A stretch of DNA of 64,000 bases from Campanula takesimana (taxonomy: Eukaryota; Streptophyta; Magnoliopsida; Asterales; Campanulaceae). The notes under the pieces are model-generated. The model saw only the letters and a program-made list of their open reading frames with translations, had not been told where the DNA came from and ran no database searches. The translations under genes were made by a program, and so were the position numbers. The stretch is from NCBI GenBank assembly GCA_026119855.1, contig JAOWBW010000362.1:372001-436000 (forward strand), in the 5' to 3' direction. Each line of letters starts with the position of its first letter. Positions within the stretch are counted from its first letter, which is position 1. Positions 33,701-45,226 of this stretch are shown one piece after another.

Positions 33701-35204
33701 CCTACAGTGATTCCCAACTCGTGGTAAACCAAGTAAAAGGGGAATACAATATCGAGAACCACATGCTGACCAAGTACAGGGATCTCGTCTTGAATTTGAC
33801 CAAAAACTTGGAATTTTAGGAAATAAGGCACGTAGGAGGAGAACATAACCAGTAGGCCGACTTGTTATCCAAAATGGCCACATCAGAAGAAACCAATCCT
33901 CTGGTCATCTATGCCGACCAACCTGCCTACGAGAGATTGGAGATCTTGATTCTGGATGATGAAGAAAGAACTTGGATTAAAGACTACAAGGACTACATCG
34001 AGAAAGGAAAACTACCAGAAGATGAGTTGGCGGCCAAGATGATAAATAAAAAGACGGCCAGGTACATAGTTTGGAACGATATCTTGTACCGAAGATCATT
34101 CTCCAGGCCCCTCCTAAGATGTGTCTCCCCTAAGGACACAGAGAAATTACTGGCCGAAGTACATGAAGGAGTTTGTAGAGGACACCCGGGGGTCAGAACT
34201 CTTGCCGATAAAATAGTCACACTCGGCTACTACTGGCCAAACTTAAGAGAGGATGCCCAAGCCTATGTCAAGAAGTGCGACAAATTCCAACGCTTCTCAG
34301 ACCTACCTAGAGTACCGCATGTGGAGAAAAGTCTCGTCATACCGACATGGCCCTTTGACATGTGGGGAGTCAACATCATTGGGCCATTTCCCCTGGCAAA
34401 AGGAAGCAACAAGTTCGTAATTGTAGCAGTTGACTACTTCACAAAGTGGGTGGAAGCTAAGCCCTTGGCAAAGATCACAGAGGAGAACGCCATCAACTTA
34501 ATCCATGACTACATATGGTGTCGGTTCGGCGTCCCACATTCTATTGTGACCGACAACGGGCTCCAGTTCTCTGACGCTTTCACCGAAGAATTGAACAAAC
34601 TAGGAGTCAAACACAAAAAGTTATCGGTCAATCATCCTCAAGGTAATGGGCAACCTGAGGCAGCAAACAAATTAATACTGAAAGCCCTAACCAAGAGCTT
34701 AGAAGGAAGTAAATGAAAGTGGCTGGACGATCCCCCCTTGCTTTATGGGCAGTTCGTACAACCACTTGGGGGCCGACTGGGGAGACTCCCTTTGCATTAA
34801 CTTACGGATCAGAAGCTATGGCTCCAGTCGAGATGGCCTTACCTACCTTCAGGGTGTCCAATTATGACGAGGTGGTCAATGAATACAACCGACTCCTAGA
34901 CCTAGATCTAGTCGAAGCAAAAAGGCTGACGGCCCAACTCAGAATGATCAATTATAAGCAAAAGACTAAGGCCTACCATGACATCAAGATAAAGAAAAGA
35001 GTTTTTGAAGTCGGTGACTGGGTACTCAGAAAGATCGAGTCGACACACTTGAAGGCTCAGCAAAATAAACTCTCTCCAAATTGGGAAGGTCCCTACATTG
35101 TTACTCACGTTATCAGAGAAGAAACCTACATGATCAAAACTCCAGAAGGAAAAGAGCTTCAACACCCATGGCATTCGGAACACTTAAGGAAATACTATCA
35201 GTAA
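30746..35204 (+). pseudogene. Tat-type pol: protease, RT, two RNases H, integrase (broken)
   Basis: In order: a gag-end knuckle (YCAYHRDNGN) that has lost its last histidine and cysteine; a protease in which DYGAA stands where relatives have DNGSS; reverse transcriptase (KWRMCVDFTDLNKACPKDS, MMPFGLKNAGATYQR, YIDDM) with several stops at 32380-32520; a first RNase H; a second, archaeal-type RNase H (WILYTDGSTTKG), the hallmark of Tat; integrase; and a C-terminal domain ending HSEHLRKYYQ. In integrase the zinc motif reads CDKFQ instead of CDKCQ, and the first catalytic aspartate (WGIDIVGP-type) reads WGVNIIGP. Stops at 33113, 33818, 33853 and 34714 confirm decay. Confidence 0.85.
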
Positions 35205-35414
35205 CTCCTCGGCACCCTATCTATCTTTTTTGCTTTCTAGATTAGATTTGCAGTCTCTAGTTCATAGCATTTACCAAATTAGATATTCCTTTATTATTAT
35301 CAATAAAAGTTTTCCTTTTTACAACTCTGATTCTTGAGCACGGTCCAAGCATTACTTAGCAATGCTGAGATCATCATTCCAAGTTAAGACTTAAACGTCA
35401 CGACTCAAGACAAT

Positions 35415-35772
35415 CAAAACCTAATCCTGTCAGTTAGTGCTCTCAAATTTGGGTTAAGATTAATACATCTAGTTCCCACGACAATTTGAGACTAACCACG
35501 AATTAGTTCTTACAAACCGAGCTCCTAACGCTCGTCACGGCCATAACAGTAAACGACCACGGCCTACGAACATAGCCTAACTCGGCTACATTCAAAACCT
35601 AATTCTACCGGCCAGTGCTCTCAAATTTGGGTTGAGATTATTACATCTAGTCCCCATGACAATTCGAGACTAGCCATGAGTTAGTCCTTATAAAATCGAG
35701 CATTTAACACTCGTTACGGCCCATAACGGTGATCGACCACGGCCTACAGCATAGCCTAAACCGGCTGGCATA
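35415..35772. repeat. 178-bp tandem duplication past Tat pol
   Basis: Two units start at 35415 and 35593 (CAAAACCTAAT...GTGCTCTCAAATTTGGGTT). They are about 80% alike by eye and carry GACCACGGCCTAC and CCGAG words. They lie between the pol stop and the antisense ORF; 35205-35414 and 35773-36032 have no reading frame of note. Confidence 0.8.
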
Positions 35773-36032
35773 TCTCGTCACTTCAGACTGTTAAGACATC
35801 TCAAACCGAGATAAAGTAACATGAACAAATAACGAGATAACACTTAACTACGCAACAAGTTAAGGAAACAAGGGATAAACACCTCAAACCGAGGCATACG
35901 AATACTTGAACAAACAAAAAGTGTTTAAAACTCCCTAGAAGACGCTGGGCCGAGTGAGACAAATACTTAAAACAACATTGTTTCGGGCCAAACCGGCTCT
36001 AAGATACTAACAAAAACAAAGTTCAGGTCAGA

Positions 36033-37394
36033 CTAATCAATGTCGGCATCGGCCTCCTCTTCGACACTAGCTATCATCTCATCGAGATTCCCTTCCTCAA
36101 CTGGCGGAGGTACCCACGGGGGTTACCCTCTTTTCGATCTCGGCTATGAATCACCCTCAGGCCTTTATCAGAATACGGAATCAAGGAGTGGGCGGCCGGA
36201 GCTTCAACACCGTAAGCATCCTGGTTATAGAGACGAGCAAGCTTGTCAAGAGTTATATCAACTTCGGGGTCGATCCAGAGAAGACGAGACTGATTTGACC
36301 AAGCATCATTGTAAGTAGTGCCGAATTCATCTTGAATCGCCGCCTTCATTGCTGCACCCTTCTTGAAAGCCTCCACCTCCCGCATCTCTCGGCTCGGTAT
36401 GCTCTCCCCAGTTGGGCTAGCCTCTCCTCAGCAGCATTTTTCTCTAGCATGAGGCCCTCCGCTCGCTGACGCTCTTTCTCAAAATCATCCCTCGCCACAG
36501 CAATCTCCTCCTTGGCTGTTCTCATCACCGTCTTGGCATGACGAACCGTCTCATTAGCCTCTGTCGACATGTCTGCTGCCTTCTTTAACTAAGCTTCAAA
36601 TGAGGCCTTCTCCTTCTCAAGGGCTTCCACCTTGGCCTTCAGCTCAGCATTAGAGGCACGAAGAGGCTCGACCTCATCCTCACACTTCCTAGCATTACTT
36701 ATGGCAAGCTACATCAACGCATATTCATGCTGGGCTATGGAGACAAGCTACAAAGGAAAGATCAAGACGTCAAAAGCAGGACATTCACGGTCACAACAAA
36801 TAATGAAATACCAAGTACCTCACTGATAAGTAGGCCCTTGCAGTTACGAAGTTGTGTGGAGGTCGGCCTGGTCTCCACCAACCTTTGAATAGTCCTTTGG
36901 TTCATGGCCCTTTTGATGACGACCGCGCCGAGTTTGAGGGCAGGACCGGAGCGAATGGAATCATCAATATCTGGTATTATCACTACATTTCCAAGAGCAT
37001 GAGCCAGATCATTCATCTCGGCCTCAGTAGGACCCGAAGCCGAAGCTGAGCCATGAGTTGGAGTTTTTTTAGACGGGGGCTCTAAATCATCCTCACCTTC
37101 TGCTCTCGGCCTCTTATCTCGATAACCCGCCTGGTCGATTTCCTCCTCAACATTCTCCATCCCGGCTTCCTTTTCAAGAGCCTCGACCTCTACCTCTTCT
37201 CCGCTGGCTCCAACTTGGACGACAGGGGGACCCGTGGGAATGTTGGCAACTCCTTGGGCCAGCAGCGCCTCCTGCCTGGCCGTCATGTCGGCATGACGCT
37301 TTTCAATACCCCGAGTACGCGATAATTATTTTTTCCTTCTCGCCGCAATGGCGGGGTCAAGCTCCTCCTCGTCAATAATCTGGACATCCTCCAT
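36033..37394 (-). pseudogene. Antisense coiled-coil ORF of the Tat-type element
   Basis: The minus-strand frame starts MEDVQIIDEEELDP and continues with an acidic Glu-rich segment and a Lys/Arg/Pro nuclear-signal-like stretch (KRPRAEGEDD). It then appears to splice: exon end CAGTGAG/GTACTT (36819), acceptor TTTGTAG/CTTGTC (36748), a 71-bp intron keeping phase. Exon 2 is a long coiled coil (LKAKVEALEKEKASFEA, AEERLAQLGRAYRAE) ending EEADADID. Defects: TAA at 37326-37328, two TAG codons in exon 2, and a frameshift near 36395. The known antisense ORFs of Retand/Grande elements occupy the same place; their function is unknown. Confidence 0.65.
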
Positions 37395-37459
37395 GGAATG
37401 ATCTGTTAGAAACAATAAGGGAAAATAGAAAAATACAAGCATGGAAAGGAAATTACATC

Positions 37460-38920
37460 TGTTAGGATTCATTGTTAGTACACCCACCTGATTTGATTGA
37501 CCCATTCCACGTGTCTTTTTGTGGACTTTAGGTTTACATGTAATGAAGTTATACTTCAATTTTTAGACAAGTCCATTTCTAGATGTTTAGTAGTCAGGCT
37601 GAGTTATGGTCGGTTTATCCTTAGCGGTTTAGTGTCCCTCAAGCCGCCGTCTTCAAACCGCCAGCATGGTGCCTTAAGTCCTTCATCAAACCGCAGTTTA
37701 TGTCTTTGATGAAACCGCACTTCAAGTTCATTCATGAAACCGCACATGCATCTGATGGAACCGCCGACCAAGATATTGAAGAAGTTATTGCTGTCATTTA
37801 CTCCTTGAAGACAAACATTCGCTTTTCAACCGTAAATAAATGACTGGTGACTTGTCCTTAAACTTCAAGTCATGTTTCAGTTATTCTCGGAATGTCGGTT
37901 TGTCTCGCTTTTTGAAAAGTTACCGTTGTACTTTTCCAACAACTAAAAGGACAATGTCTGGTAGTGATCCAACAACTTCCTGCCACAAAGCAAAAGCAAA
38001 GGACGACAGTGACAAGTCAACCAATGGGATTGTGACAGCGCATAAAACCGCCATACAATGACTCACCTCTTTGTCCAACGGTCACTAATGCCTTCACTAT
38101 AAATAGCCTTCATTTTTCAACAATGAAGGTTGCTGAGCTTCAAAGAGAATATCCCAAGTATTCAAGTTTGCGTTGAAGATTGAAAATCCAGATATTCATA
38201 TCTTCATCATCTCCTTAGCAAACCCAGAGTTCTTCATCAAAGCTTCAAGCCTTCAAATCATCACTACTCAGCCTTGCACAGAAAGTAATCACTTGCTCGC
38301 CATCACTTAGATATTTTGAGCTCTTGATTTCTTTCCACACCACACACCCGGAGTATATTTTCTTATAGATTATATACCTCGAAAACACAGGTTGTTATAA
38401 TAGCATTGTTAGGTTAGATTGTTTATTTAGAGTTTGGATTCGTTTGTAATCTTGTAAAAAGTCCTCTAAATCAATACAAGTCTAGTAGCTATTAGAAAAT
38501 CCTAGGCTAACCACCTAGGTAGAGGACGTAGTTCTTTCAAGAACGAACCTCTTTAAATTGTGTGTCTTTGATCTTTAATTTCTGTCTTGTCATTTACATT
38601 TCTATTTATGAGCTTTGTTTACTCTTATGTGAAATGACTTGATAAATGATTAGCATACTTCTGTGATACTTCAGTTGTACCTTGTCAGTTGCATCATTCC
38701 TTTTTCAACCACTTAAACCGCCCTACTCTTTATAATTCAGTTTGGCCATAACCGCAAAACTCCGCTGTGCATTTTATCTGAGCGGTTCTAGTGCTTTAAA
38801 CCGCAATAGACCAAACTGATAAGTACTTGGTTGTTTTTAAAGGGTATTTCGAAAAAGATTTTAAACCGCTATTCACCCCCCTTAGCGGTTCTATACCCTT
38901 GTTGCCCTTTGGGACCAACA
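37460..38920 (+). repeat. 5' LTR of Sirevirus B
   Basis: 1,461 bp from TGTTAGGATTCATTG to TTTGGGACCAACA. TATA box CACTATAAATAGCC near 38096. About ten AACCGC/AGCGGTT words at 37622-37780 and more near the end (38708-38890). Preceded by ACATC, the expected target duplication. Confidence 0.92.
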
Positions 38921-38922
38921 AG

Positions 38923-38934
38923 TGGTATCAGAGC
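38923..38934 (+). other. Primer binding site, Sirevirus B
   Basis: TGGTATCAGAGC two bases after the LTR, complementary to initiator tRNA-Met. Confidence 0.92.
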
Positions 38935-38984
38935 TTATCCACCAAAAATTATTTTACGAGCTTAACCGCTTGGGTGCTGATCCA

Positions 38985-41356
38985 ATGGCAAACATAAACT
39001 CCCATATGATGCAGACATCCAACTCTAATCACTTACCTATTCTTAATGAAGATAGTTTCATCTTCTGGAAAGATAGGATGAAGAAGCACATGATATCTGA
39101 GGATCGCAAATTATGGACTGCAATTGTTAATGGACCCTATGTCCCGATGAAGGCTAACCCTGATGCAGGTACTGCTGGACAAACCACGGAAATCAAGAAG
39201 TCGGAAGCTGAATGGACCGAAACTGATCAACGGAATGTGGACTTTGATGGTAGAGCTATGTCCATGCTTGTATCAGCTATTGATCTAAGAACTCACTCAA
39301 AGGTTCTAGATTGCAATACCGCAAAGGAAACATGGGATGGCATCATTGACTTTCTGGAAGGAGATGCCGACACCAAGAAGAACCGCCTCTACCAACAGAG
39401 AAGGCTCTTTGATTACTTTGTCAAAGACCCAAAGGAATCTCTTCTCCAATGCTATGAGCGGTTCGTGGAAATTGTCAATGTATGTTTCTCTCTAGGGCAC
39501 AAGTATTCCAATACTACCTGAACATGAGATTCATGCAATCTCTTGGTAGCAAATGGTTGATCAAAACTACCAACATTGAAGACAACAAAGATCTGGAAGC
39601 TCTTGATCTTCGTCATCTTTATGCCATGCTAAGGGTATTTGAATTCAAGCTTGAGGAAGCTCATGAAACCGAAAACAGATTCAAGTCTCTTTCTCTTGCC
39701 GCTTTCAACAATGCCACATCTCCAGTTTACAATCCAGATCACCATCAAACCGCATCTAATACTCATTTACAAACCGCTTCTTTTGATCCAAATATTCCAA
39801 GATATATTCCTCAAACCTCACCTCCAGAGTATTACCAACCTCCTCATCAACCTTACCCTCAACATCATCAACCCTATTCTCAACCTCAGCAATCTCATCA
39901 ATCCTACACTCCATCTCAAAATTCCCAAAGTGTAGCATCCAGTTCTACTCAAGTTGACTTTAATGACATGGATGATGACGAGTTTGCTCTCTATGTGAAA
40001 AACTACACCATGTTCAGAAAGAACAGAGCTCAATTTCAGTCAGGCGGCCCTGCAAAGTTTGTCCCTCCAACCAGATTCAACAAAGCAGCTGATGCTAAGA
40101 AAAGGGATGATCTTGTTTGTTACAAATGCAGACAACCAGGTCATTTTACCTCCAGTTGTCCCAAACCGTGCTATGAAGCCGCTCCTGCCAAGAAACCGTT
40201 CAACAAGAAGTTTTTCAAGAGAAGAGGAATGGTTGCTGAACAAGGAGAACAACCATTAACATGGATGGGTTCTGATACAGATGATAGTGATGAAGATGAA
40301 GGAGTTGCAAATCTTTGCCTAATGGGATTTGAAGAAAAAGTTGAAATTGACGAAAGCCTTCCACTGCCACTCCATCAAATGAAGTCAGTTTCACCAAGAA
40401 CTCTTGAAGCTTAACAAGACAAAACTCCTACTTCACAAAACTACTCTCCTGAGGATCAAACCGAACAAAGCCATGATGACCAGGTACTTGAACGTGCTAA
40501 TGTTATTTGTCAACAACACACTGTGCTTAAAAAGGCATATAAATTAATGGCTGCGGAACTTGAATATTCCCAAAAAGAGTGCAAGTCCCATAAGGAGGAG
40601 ATTGAAAAACTCAAGCTCCAAATTGTTGGGATAGCTTCTATTGTGGAAGAAAACCGCTATCTTAAGGACAGAACCGAGGTACTTCTCACCCGAATCCATG
40701 ATCTTACTGCACAAAGGGATGAACTTCAAAAAGCGACCGATGTGTGGACTAAGTCTGGTGTCACCATGGAACAAATCGTTAATTCACAAATTCTCTCTAA
40801 GGAGAAAAGTGGATTAGGATTTAAAACTGATGATGGGTGTAAGTGTGTTTGTCTCTGTGCTGAAGGTGGTGTGAAACCAACTGAACAAACCAAAGAAATT
40901 CCTAAGGTGAATCATGCTGGTAAAAAGGGCTCAACACAAGAAATTAAAAAGCAAAATTATTTCTATGAGTATCCTAAAAACCAGACTGGGAGAGATCCAA
41001 AGTGGAAAGAGAAATCCACAGCGGCTGAGGCAACCAAGGAAGTATTGAGTGATGAAACCGCTCCTAGTCGGCTTAAGGAATATCCTGTTATATTTCCTAA
41101 AGCCGCACCTAAGAGAAAGGTTGAGCTCAAGTAGGTTAACTTTGTTAAAGCCAAAACCGCTGACCCAGTAAAACATGAGAAACCGAAGGTCAGTAATGGG
41201 TTTGTAAAACCGCAACCACAACCTGGCTTAATTCATTGTTCTATTTGTGCCGATTTTGGTCATAGTGCTGGTCATTGTCTTTTAAGATTCACACCCAATG
41301 CCAAGGGACGTAAAAATCCTAAGGTCAAACAGGTGTGGGTCCCAAAAAGCTGCTAA
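38985..41356 (+). pseudogene. Sirevirus B gag with coiled coil and two zinc knuckles
   Basis: Starts ATG GCA AAC ATA. The N-terminal capsid-like core (FIFWKDRMKKHM, QCYERFVEIVN, MRFMQSLGSKW) is broken by a small indel near 39519. A Pro/Gln/Tyr-rich stretch leads to knuckle 1 (CYKCRQPGHFTSSC, near 40123). After an in-frame TAA (40412-40414) the same frame gives a coiled coil (CKSHKEEIEKLKLQIV). After TAG (41132-41134) it gives knuckle 2 (CSICADFGHSAGHC) and VWVPKSC, then a final TAA at 41354. The last stop may be the natural gag-pol boundary of this group; the two earlier ones look like mutations. Confidence 0.82.
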
Positions 41357-41421
41357 CCCTAGGACCCAAGGAATAAGCGGGACCAAAACCTTTCATGTTT
41401 ATTTTTCAGATTTCATGTTTT

Positions 41422-44400
41422 ATGGCTGGAACCGCTAAGAAGAAGAAGGATCTCTGGTATTTGGATAGTGGATGCTCACGACACATGACTGGAGATTCCT
41501 AACTACTCTGCAGTTTCATCCAAATGAAAGGTCCCCCAGTAGTGTTTGGCAACAACAAGAAAGGAGAAACAGTAGGATATGGAGCAATCAAACGAGGAAA
41601 GGTGACTATTGAAAATGTGTCACTAGTAGAAGGACTCAAGCACAACCTTCTCTCCATATCTCAGTTTTGTGACAAAGGAATGAACTGCATCTTCACATCA
41701 ACTAGCTGTTATATCAAAGATGCTTCCTCTGGAGTCACTCTACTGACTGGCAACAGAACATGTGATGTTTATATGATAGATTTAAGCAATATTGTTTCTA
41801 TTGCTGACCTCTGTTTTGTAGCCAAAAATATAAGTGAAAGCAGCTGGTTATGGCATAAGCGGCTCAGCCACTTGAACTTCAAGTATCTAGCAAAACTGCA
41901 CAGGGATGGTCTAGTAAAAGGACTACCCAAAGTGGCTGACCATCATGATGAAAATTAAAGCATGCCAGCTTGGAAAGCAGCCCAAACAGTCATTTCCTAG
42001 TAAAACCGCACCTTCAACGAACCGCTGTTTGCAACTGCTGCACATGGATTTATTTGGACCTGTCCCAACCGCCAGTATAGGAGGAAACCGCTATACACTT
42101 GTGGTGGTTGATGATTATTCAAGATATACATGGTGGAAATGATGGCCTCTAAAGATGATACTTATGGCATCGTAACCGCTCTCTTTAGACAGCTCCAAAC
42201 TCAGAAATTGGATGACATTGTTGCCGTGCGTTCAGATAATGGAACCGAATTTACAAACAATGGTGTTGCCCAATATTGTGATGATCATGGAATTGATCAT
42301 AATTTCTCTGCCGCTGGAGTTCTACAACAGAATGGAGTAGTGGAAAGAAAGAACAGGACTTTGATTGAAGCCGGGAAGACTATGATTGCAGAAGCCAAGC
42401 TTCCCAAGTACTTCTGGCCGAAGCTGTCAATACCGCATGTTTCACCCAGAACCGCTCCCTCATCATCAAAGTTCACAACAAGACTCCTTATGAATTATGG
42501 AGAGACAGATCACCCAACATTGCCTTCTTCAAGATATTTGGATGCAAGTGCTACATCTTGTACAATGGCAAAGAGCATCGAGTAAATTTGATGCTAAGGC
42601 CATGAAGGTATTTTTGTTGGTTATTTTAAACACTCCAAAGCTTTTCGTTGTTTCAATAAGACATCTTTAAAAATTGTAGAGTCAGTCCATGTTACATTTG
42701 ATGAACATGCTCTCCTTCAGCCACATATGGCTCCAAATGTTGCTAATGATTTTAGTGATTTTGAGACAGGCACTAGACATAGAGCAACTGACAACCACCT
42801 ACTGAAACCGCTACATCCAGTTCTTCAGCCGCACCTACTCAAACCGCTGATGGTGTAACTGTTGAACCGCTGTCTTCTGATCCCATTCAAACTATTGAAC
42901 CAGTTCCAAATCTAACCTTCAATGAAGATTTCAATGATTATCAAGATGATCCTCCTCTGGAAAATCTTCAAGAAATAGTGGTTCAAGACAACCTCCCTCC
43001 TGAAATTAATGAGCATAGAGACCATCCAACTGCCAACGTTATTGGTCCTATCAGTACTGGTGTCCAAACCAGAGGGAGTTTGACTCACAGAGATGATCAC
43101 AGTTTGTTCTCAACTGCTCTGTTATCTCAGATGGAACCAAAGAAGGTAGATGAAGCTCTAAGTGATCCAAGTTGGGTAATTGCAATGCAAGAAGAGCTTA
43201 ATCAGTTTGAAAGATGCAAAGTTTGGACTCTAGTTCCAAGGCCCAGAGATCACACTATAATTGGAACAAAATGGGTATAATGAAACAAGATGGATGAAAG
43301 TGGTGCTATAACTAGAAACAAAGCTAGGTTGGTTGCTCAAGGTTATAGGCAAGAAGAAGGATTACTATGATGAAACCTTTGCCCCTGTAGCCAGACTTGA
43401 AGCCATAAGATTGTTCCTGGCCTATGCATCCTTCAAGAAATTCAAGTTATATCAAATGGATGTGAAGAGTGCATTTCTGAATGGTGAACTACAAGAAGAA
43501 GTCTATGTAGCCCAACCGCCAGGATTTGAAGACAACAAACTTCCAAATCATGTCTTTAAACTCAAGAAAGCATTGTATGGACTCAAACAAGCTCCAAGAG
43601 CATGGTATGACACTCTATCTAAATTTCTTATTGAACAAGGCTTCTCTCGAGGTAAAATTGATACAACTCTATTTATAGCTAAACACAAAAGTCATTCATT
43701 ATTAGTTCAAATATATGTTGATGATATTATTTTCGGTTCTACTAATGAAACTATATGTGTTAAGTTTGAGAAGCTAATGAAGAGTAAATTTGAAATGAGT
43801 ATGATGGGAGAGTTGACATTCTTTCTTGGACTCCAAGTCAAGCAATGCCATGATGGGATCTTTATCAACCAAGCCAAATACACTAAAAATTTGATAAAGA
43901 AGTTCGGGCTTGAAACCGCTAAACCAGTTGATACCCCAATGCCTAAGGCCTGCAGTTTGGATCGAGATGAACATGGTAAGAAAGTTGATCAAACTCTTTA
44001 CCGAGGTATGATTGGCTCTCTACTTTACTTAACTGCTAGTAGGCCAGATATCATGTTTAGTGTTTGTGCTAGATTTCAAGCTGACCCTAGAGAATCTCAT
44101 CTTATTGCTGTTAAACGTATTATTAGATATTTATGTGGATCTGTTAACCTTGGACTTTGGTACTCCAAAGAATCTTCATTTGATCTATTAGGTTATTCAG
44201 ATGCTGACTTTGCAGCATGTAAGATAAGCAGAAAGAGCACAAGTGGTACTTGTCAGTTCCTTGGAACGCGGCTTGTGTCATGGTCCAGCAAGAAACAAGC
44301 ATCGGTTTCAGTCTCAACCGCTGAAGCTGAATATATAGCGGCTGGAAGCTGTTGCTCTCAAATTCTCTGGATGAAACAACAGTTGGAGGACTACGGGATA

Positions 44401-44649
44401 TTTGAACAAAACTGCCCTATCTACTGTGATAGCACTGCTGCAATATCCATCTCCAACAATCCAGTTCAGCACTCAAAAACCAAGCACATCGACATAAGAT
44501 ATCATTTCCTCAAAGACCATGTTGAAAAGAAAAATTTTTCTAGCAAAGTGGGAACAGATGATCAAATTGCTGATATCCTCACCAAACCGCTTGAAAATTC
44601 CAGGTTCTATCATTTACGAGGAGAAATGGGTATGTTAGAACTAACTTAA
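41422..44649 (+). pseudogene. Sirevirus B protease-integrase-RT-RNase H, broken
   Basis: The protease has WYLDSGCSRHMTGD, followed by a TAA at 41500-41502. The integrase zinc region WHKRLSHLN and the catalytic residues (HMDLFGP, VRSDNGTEF, QQNGVVERKNRT) are split by frameshifts near 41950, 42135 and 42430. The region to 43330 is also shifted. From 43333 a 438-codon frame is intact: MDVKSAFLNGELQEEVYV, LKQAPRAWYD, catalytic YVDD in VQIYVDDIIFGS, RNase H motifs (TAEAEYIA, KHIDIRYHF) and the terminus ADILTKPLENSRFYHLRGE. Reverse transcriptase and RNase H residues look functional. Confidence 0.9.
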
Positions 44650-45226
44650 GATATCATATCTATATATATTATTTCTAATATCTTTTGTTTAAGTGTTTTG
44701 GCTATGCTTAGAAAAGTCATCTAGTGTGCGGTTCTGTCATCATTGAAACCGCATCAATAAATGGTTCGGTACAAGATACTCCATCAAACTGACGAGTCAA
44801 AATGAATGAAATCGGTTCTTTCAAAACCGACAAGAAAGCAAAGTCATTCGGTTTAAACATATAAACCGCCATCAGATTAGAGAGACATCAGTTTCATGAA
44901 AACCGCTGAAGATGTAAGGTAAGTCGGTTTGCTCAATCAAACTGCTCAGGTATGAAATTGCATTTCAGTCCCTACTTTATGTCATATCAATTATAAGGAC
45001 CTTTTTGCAATTTTCTCTGCCGCATTAAATTCTATGTGACGTGGGACGCCATCTGGAGACAATCGTGCGCCGTTCTCGTCGTTCCATTACCCGAGGAACA
45101 GTTATTTGAGTATAAAAGACAAAGTTTATTTCTTTTTACCTCTTTACCTTCTTCATCATTCATCTCTCTCTTCTGCAACCTCTGGTTTCTACCTCCAATA
45201 TTTCCCATACTCTTTTCAAAATTTAA

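Larger units (their letters stand above)
28458..37459 (+). mobile_element. Tat-type Gypsy element, decayed, right end not visible
   Basis: A 5' LTR, gag, a pol with two RNase H domains, integrase, and an antisense ORF past pol. This layout is known for the Tat lineage (Retand and Grande types). All frames are interrupted. Sirevirus B starts at 37460, and the continuation with the 3' LTR would lie beyond its 3' LTR, in or after the assembly gap. Confidence 0.82.

Noticed and set aside
36040..36318. 92-codon plus-strand ORF after Tat pol
   Set aside because: It is the complement of the antisense coiled-coil ORF, whose minus-strand reading has better composition and continues beyond.
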